Shown here piece by piece: positions 60,626 to 64,000 of a DNA stretch of 64,000 bases. This stretch comes from Virgibacillus_P tibetensis (GTDB lineage Bacteria > Bacillota > Bacilli > Bacillales > Amphibacillaceae), in NCBI RefSeq assembly GCF_036026595.1, contig NZ_JARZFX010000008.1, positions 62,001 to 126,000 of the forward strand, in the 5' to 3' direction. The notes beneath the pieces are model-generated. The model worked only from the letters and a program-made list of their open reading frames with translations. It did no database searches and was not told where the DNA came from. Position 1 is the first letter of the stretch. Each line of letters begins with the position of its first letter. The translations under genes were made by a program, and so were the position numbers.

Positions 60626-63600
60626 ATGAGACCACTTAAATTAACAATGGCCGCATTTGGACCATATAAAGGTACAGAATCAGTTGATTTTACTGAATTG
60701 GAACAGAACAATCTATTTGTGATCTCAGGGAATACAGGTTCCGGTAAAACGACTATATTTGATGGAATCTGTTTTGCCTTATATGGCAGTGCGAGTGGCA
60801 CAGACAGGGAAGATAGTAAGATGCTTCGAAGTGACTTTGCTGATGATAATACCCATACTTCCATCGAGCTGGAGTTTGAATTGAATGGTAGATTTTATCG
60901 TATTTTACGTCAGTTGGGACATGTCAAACAAGGGAATAAATCTAAGACCGGTGAACGGTATGAGTTCTTTGAAAAGGTTGAAGGGAAAGAAATACCTTGC
61001 GTGGATCGGCAAATGGTTTCAGAGATTGATAGAAAGGTAGAATCACTTATCGGGCTGACGCAGGATCAATTTAAGCAGATTGTTATGCTGCCCCAGGGGG
61101 AGTTCCGTAAATTATTAACTTCACAAACCGAAAATAAAGAAGCGATTCTTCGGAGATTATTTAAAACGGAGAACTACAGTTACATAAATGAATTATTGAA
61201 AAACAAACGGAACAAAGTGGATCAGGAATTTAAACAAGTCCAACAAAAGCGGGATCATTTTATTCAAAGCATCACAACGGCATTGCCATCTCGAGAGGAG
61301 TCCCCTTTATTCGAGGTGCTATCTGAGGAATATTACAATGTAAATCAGGTGGTTGCTGCATTAGATGAAGAGGCAGCGTTCTATGAGAAACAACTGATAA
61401 TCGATAAGCAAAACTATAATGAAGCCTATAAAGCGCATGACAAGATGCAAACAGAGTTTCATCAGGCTAAAACGCTAAATGACCGATTTACGGATTTGGA
61501 TCAGAAGGAAAAGCAGCTGAAGGAACTGGATGTTCAAGTTCCCACCTATGCTAAGAAAGAGAAAAAGCTGGAAGAAGCTGAGCGGGCAAGTCATATTGAA
61601 GTTTATGAGAAACAAGCTGTTGAATGGCGCAAAGAAGAAAAACAAAAAGGAATTGCTTTAGAGCGGTCAGAAGCTGCTGATAAAATAGCCGGTGATAGGC
61701 TTAAGCAAGCTCAATTGATTTATAAGCAGGAAGAGAGTAAAAAAGGACAGAGAGAAGAAGTTGGAAAAAGGTTTGATCGATTAAAGGACATCTTGCCTAC
61801 AGTAAAAGAACTTGATGAAAGAAAAATTCATTTACGACAACTTGAAAACAATGGAAAAAAAGCTGCAGAAGAACTGAAAAAAGTAAAGATGCACTATACA
61901 GAGAAAAATGAATCTGTGGAGAAATATGAAAAGAAGATCAATACAATGGATCAGGCTGTCAGCCAATTGCCCGAAAAACAGCTAATGTTAACTGAAATGA
62001 GAGAGCAAGTTAAAGTGTTGATGGATTTTACTAAATTAAAGAAACAGCAAGTTGACCTCGATAAAGATTTACAAACAAAGGAAGCAGCTTTTGTAAAAGC
62101 GCAGGCGGTGTATCGAGATTCAGAAGAAGCGTGGCTGAGTAATCAAGCTAGTATCTTAGCAGGTCATTTGCATGATGGGGAAGCATGTCCTGTTTGTGGC
62201 AGTCTTGAGCATCCAGATAAAGCCACAAATCAAGAGGAAATGGTGACTCGTGAGCAGCTTGATGCATTAAAAAAGAAGCTGGATGAAAAAGACAGCCATT
62301 ATCGTGATGCCATTGCCAAACAGAAATCGGAGGCCTTCAAATTAGAGGAAAAAGAAGGAGAACTTGCAACCTATAAAGTTCAAGCTGAAGATGCACCAGC
62401 TGTTGAGAAGCAACTTGTTGAAAAAGGAAAGCAATTAAATATAGAAGTAGAAGCTTTAAAAAAGCAGCTTGATGAACTGAAAACGAACAAAGAAATATAT
62501 ATAAAAGCAAAAGAAGAACGAAAGCAGCTAGAAGCTAAGAAGGAAAAGCTTGAAAAATCCTACCAAGATCAGAGATCTGCTTATCAGACTGCCAAAGCAG
62601 TTTATGATGAAAGATTACGGAATATCCCGGAGGAAGTCAGAACTTTGTCCAGTTTAGAAAAAGAACTAAGTGAAGCAGAGGCACAGGTAAATAAACTGGA
62701 GAAAGCATGGGACGATGCTCAGAAGAAGCTCCAATCCGTAAAAGAAGAAAAGACAAAAACAACTTCTGATCTAACACATACAAAGAAGCAGTTGGAAGAG
62801 ACAAAGGAAAAACGGGTAAAAGCAGAGAAACAATTTACAACAGAACTGAAAAACGCTTCTTTTGATTCAGAAGAAATATACCATCAGGCAAAAATGGTTG
62901 AAGCAGACCGTCAGGAATGGAAAGAATCTATTCGCTTATTTAATGAAAATCTATCGATGAAAAAACAGCAGGTAAAAGATTTAAATGAAGCCTTGAAAGA
63001 TATGACAAGAGTTGACCTAACAGTGCTGGAACAAAAACTTTCCGAGTTGAAAGCAGGTTATGAATCAGCGCTGAAAACGTTAAATCTATCCAAAGAGTAT
63101 CAGAGGGGTGCTTCCGAATTAAAGGCTAGTATTCTCAAAGCTAATGAACAGGTAATAGAAAGTGAGAAAGAACTAGCTACCATTACTGATTTGTACGATG
63201 TCTTAAGGGGCCAAAACAATCAAAAGATTTCCTTTGAACGTTATCTGCAGATTGAATATCTGGAACGTATTATTGAGGCTGCAAATGGCCGATTAAAACG
63301 GCTTTCCAATGGTCAGTTTTATTTGATTCGTAGTGACCGGCAGGAATCTCACGGAAAACAAAGCGGCCTGGCACTTGATGTATATGATGGATACACTGGC
63401 CAAACACGTGATGTGAAAACACTATCAGGCGGGGAAAAGTTCAATGCTTCGCTCTGTTTAGCATTAGGCATGTCAGACGTGATTCAAAGCTTCCAGGGAA
63501 ATATATCAATTAATACGATGTTCATTGACGAAGGGTTCGGTTCTTTGGATGAAGAAGCCCTTAACAAGTCCATTGAGACATTAATTGATATCCAGCAATC

Positions 63601-63718
63601 CGGCCGGATGATCGGGGTCATATCACATGTTCAGGAACTGAAAGCAATGTTCCCGGCAATACTGGAGGTTTCGAAAACAATGGAAGGGTATAGTCGGACG
63701 AAATTTGTAGTGAAATAA
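60626..63718 (+). CDS. sbcC: nuclease SbcCD subunit C (Rad50-like ATPase)
   Basis: 1030 residues. The Walker A motif SGNTGSGKTTIFDG is near residue 35. Long antiparallel coiled coils flank a zinc hook C-P-V-C at about 521-524. Near the C terminus come the ABC signature TLSGGEKFNASLCLAL and Walker B TMFIDEGFGSLDEEAL. It holds and opens DNA ends for SbcD. A perfect 15-bp hairpin follows the stop. Confidence 0.95.
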   Translation: MRPLKLTMAAFGPYKGTESVDFTELEQNNLFVISGNTGSGKTTIFDGICFALYGSASGTDREDSKMLRSDFADDNTHTSIELEFELNGRFYRILRQLGHVKQGNKSKTGERYEFFEKVEGKEIPCVDRQMVSEIDRKVESLIGLTQDQFKQIVMLPQGEFRKLLTSQTENKEAILRRLFKTENYSYINELLKNKRNKVDQEFKQVQQKRDHFIQSITTALPSREESPLFEVLSEEYYNVNQVVAALDEEAAFYEKQLIIDKQNYNEAYKAHDKMQTEFHQAKTLNDRFTDLDQKEKQLKELDVQVPTYAKKEKKLEEAERASHIEVYEKQAVEWRKEEKQKGIALERSEAADKIAGDRLKQAQLIYKQEESKKGQREEVGKRFDRLKDILPTVKELDERKIHLRQLENNGKKAAEELKKVKMHYTEKNESVEKYEKKINTMDQAVSQLPEKQLMLTEMREQVKVLMDFTKLKKQQVDLDKDLQTKEAAFVKAQAVYRDSEEAWLSNQASILAGHLHDGEACPVCGSLEHPDKATNQEEMVTREQLDALKKKLDEKDSHYRDAIAKQKSEAFKLEEKEGELATYKVQAEDAPAVEKQLVEKGKQLNIEVEALKKQLDELKTNKEIYIKAKEERKQLEAKKEKLEKSYQDQRSAYQTAKAVYDERLRNIPEEVRTLSSLEKELSEAEAQVNKLEKAWDDAQKKLQSVKEEKTKTTSDLTHTKKQLEETKEKRVKAEKQFTTELKNASFDSEEIYHQAKMVEADRQEWKESIRLFNENLSMKKQQVKDLNEALKDMTRVDLTVLEQKLSELKAGYESALKTLNLSKEYQRGASELKASILKANEQVIESEKELATITDLYDVLRGQNNQKISFERYLQIEYLERIIEAANGRLKRLSNGQFYLIRSDRQESHGKQSGLALDVYDGYTGQTRDVKTLSGGEKFNASLCLALGMSDVIQSFQGNISINTMFIDEGFGSLDEEALNKSIETLIDIQQSGRMIGVISHVQELKAMFPAILEVSKTMEGYSRTKFVVK

Positions 63719-63744
63719 TTCGCTGTTTGAATTTTATCAGTGAA

Positions 63745-63780
63745 GTGAAAGTGACTTGATGTTCTTCAAGTCACTTTCAC
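63745..63780. terminator. bidirectional terminator
   Basis: GTGAAAGTGACTTGA and TCAAGTCACTTTCAC pair perfectly around a six-base loop, followed by TTTTATTG. It separates sbcC (+) from the edge gene (-). Confidence 0.88.
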
Positions 63781-63801
63781 TTTTATTGTTCCTGATAACC
63801 A

Positions 63802-63996
63802 TTAATAGTAAGGATACGGATATGGAGAAGGATAATAAGGGTAAGGAGTCGGAGTAATATAAGGTAACAGAGCCAAAGCAGCTAACGACGCGAAAGGGAA
63901 AGCTCTGCGTCTAAATCGTCTAAATCTTCTTCTCGGTCGTCCAAAGTCACCATAATATTGTCGGCTATCCGAACCATTCTCATTCTCTCTCTCCAT
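63802..63996 (-). CDS. small Arg-rich, Tyr/Pro-tailed protein, possible spore coat component
   Basis: 64 residues if it starts at ATG 63996; it could begin further out, as the window ends four bases later. An acidic start (MERENENGSDSRQYYG) is followed by a basic block (RRRFRRFRRR), a hydrophobic stretch (ASLAALALLPYI) and a tail of Pro-Tyr repeats (TPYPYYPSPYPYPYY). Tyr/Pro-rich tails occur in spore coat proteins; function not established. Confidence 0.55.
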   Translation of the reverse strand: MERENENGSDSRQYYGDFGRPRRRFRRFRRRAFPFASLAALALLPYITPTPYPYYPSPYPYPYY

Positions 63997-64000
63997 CACA

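Overview
The window is AT-rich chromosomal DNA from a spore-forming Bacillaceae bacterium. A halotolerant or marine genus such as Oceanobacillus, Virgibacillus or Lentibacillus is my best guess, but no rRNA is present to fix it. Evidence for the lineage is strong AGGAGG-type ribosome binding sites with many TTG/GTG starts, a spore-coat transglutaminase (tgl), a GerMN/Gmad2 lipoprotein, SAM-I (S-box) riboswitches, BirA- and Zur-type operators, a NiaR repressor and a BCCT transporter.

Layout. 1-8.2 kb is a mobile-DNA and decay zone. It holds an IS110 transposase with a long structured non-coding end, small secreted or membrane genes, and a tyrosine recombinase split by an IS3-family element. 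That IS3 element is itself split by a 247-bp non-coding element. An identical copy of the 247-bp element splits a small membrane gene at 38.1 kb, and a third element at 7.9 kb has different ends but the same folded core. 8.4-14.6 kb carries an ornithine-cyclodeaminase-like enzyme with a two-gene sodium symporter, an unrecognised protein, a divergent BCCT transporter and a YdhK lipoprotein. 15.3-22.1 kb holds a GGCT-like protein, a sodium symporter behind a SAM riboswitch, bdbC-bdbD, and a ZorA/ZorB-like ion-driven motor pair without other Zorya genes.

22.3-28.1 kb is a SAM-riboswitch-led cluster: acyl-CoA ligase, crotonase-family enzyme and a three-part TRAP transporter. I read it as a candidate uptake and CoA-activation route for an organic (probably sulfur-containing) acid. 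29.5-34.4 kb joins a NiaR-type NAD repressor to a divergent nadC-TAXI-TRAP operon. With no nadA/nadB here, it looks like a quinolinate import and salvage module.

34.5-45 kb is mixed: a sigma-70-like factor, a methyltransferase, bioY-bioB under a BirA operator, acetyltransferases, YdcF and DUF2071 proteins, an HD-GYP phosphodiesterase, an MFS remnant and a DUF4139 protein. 45-50 kb has a zinc-binding lipoprotein behind two Zur boxes, tgl, a PadR-DUF1700-DUF4097 operon and a YuiD protein. 51-55.6 kb has a YkvI-like permease and a HcnABC/proline-dehydrogenase-like flavoenzyme whose subunits lie on both sides of a divergent promoter region. 55.7-64 kb has a YabR-like S1 protein, an acetyltransferase, a GerMN lipoprotein, sbcD-sbcC and a Tyr/Pro-rich small protein at the edge.
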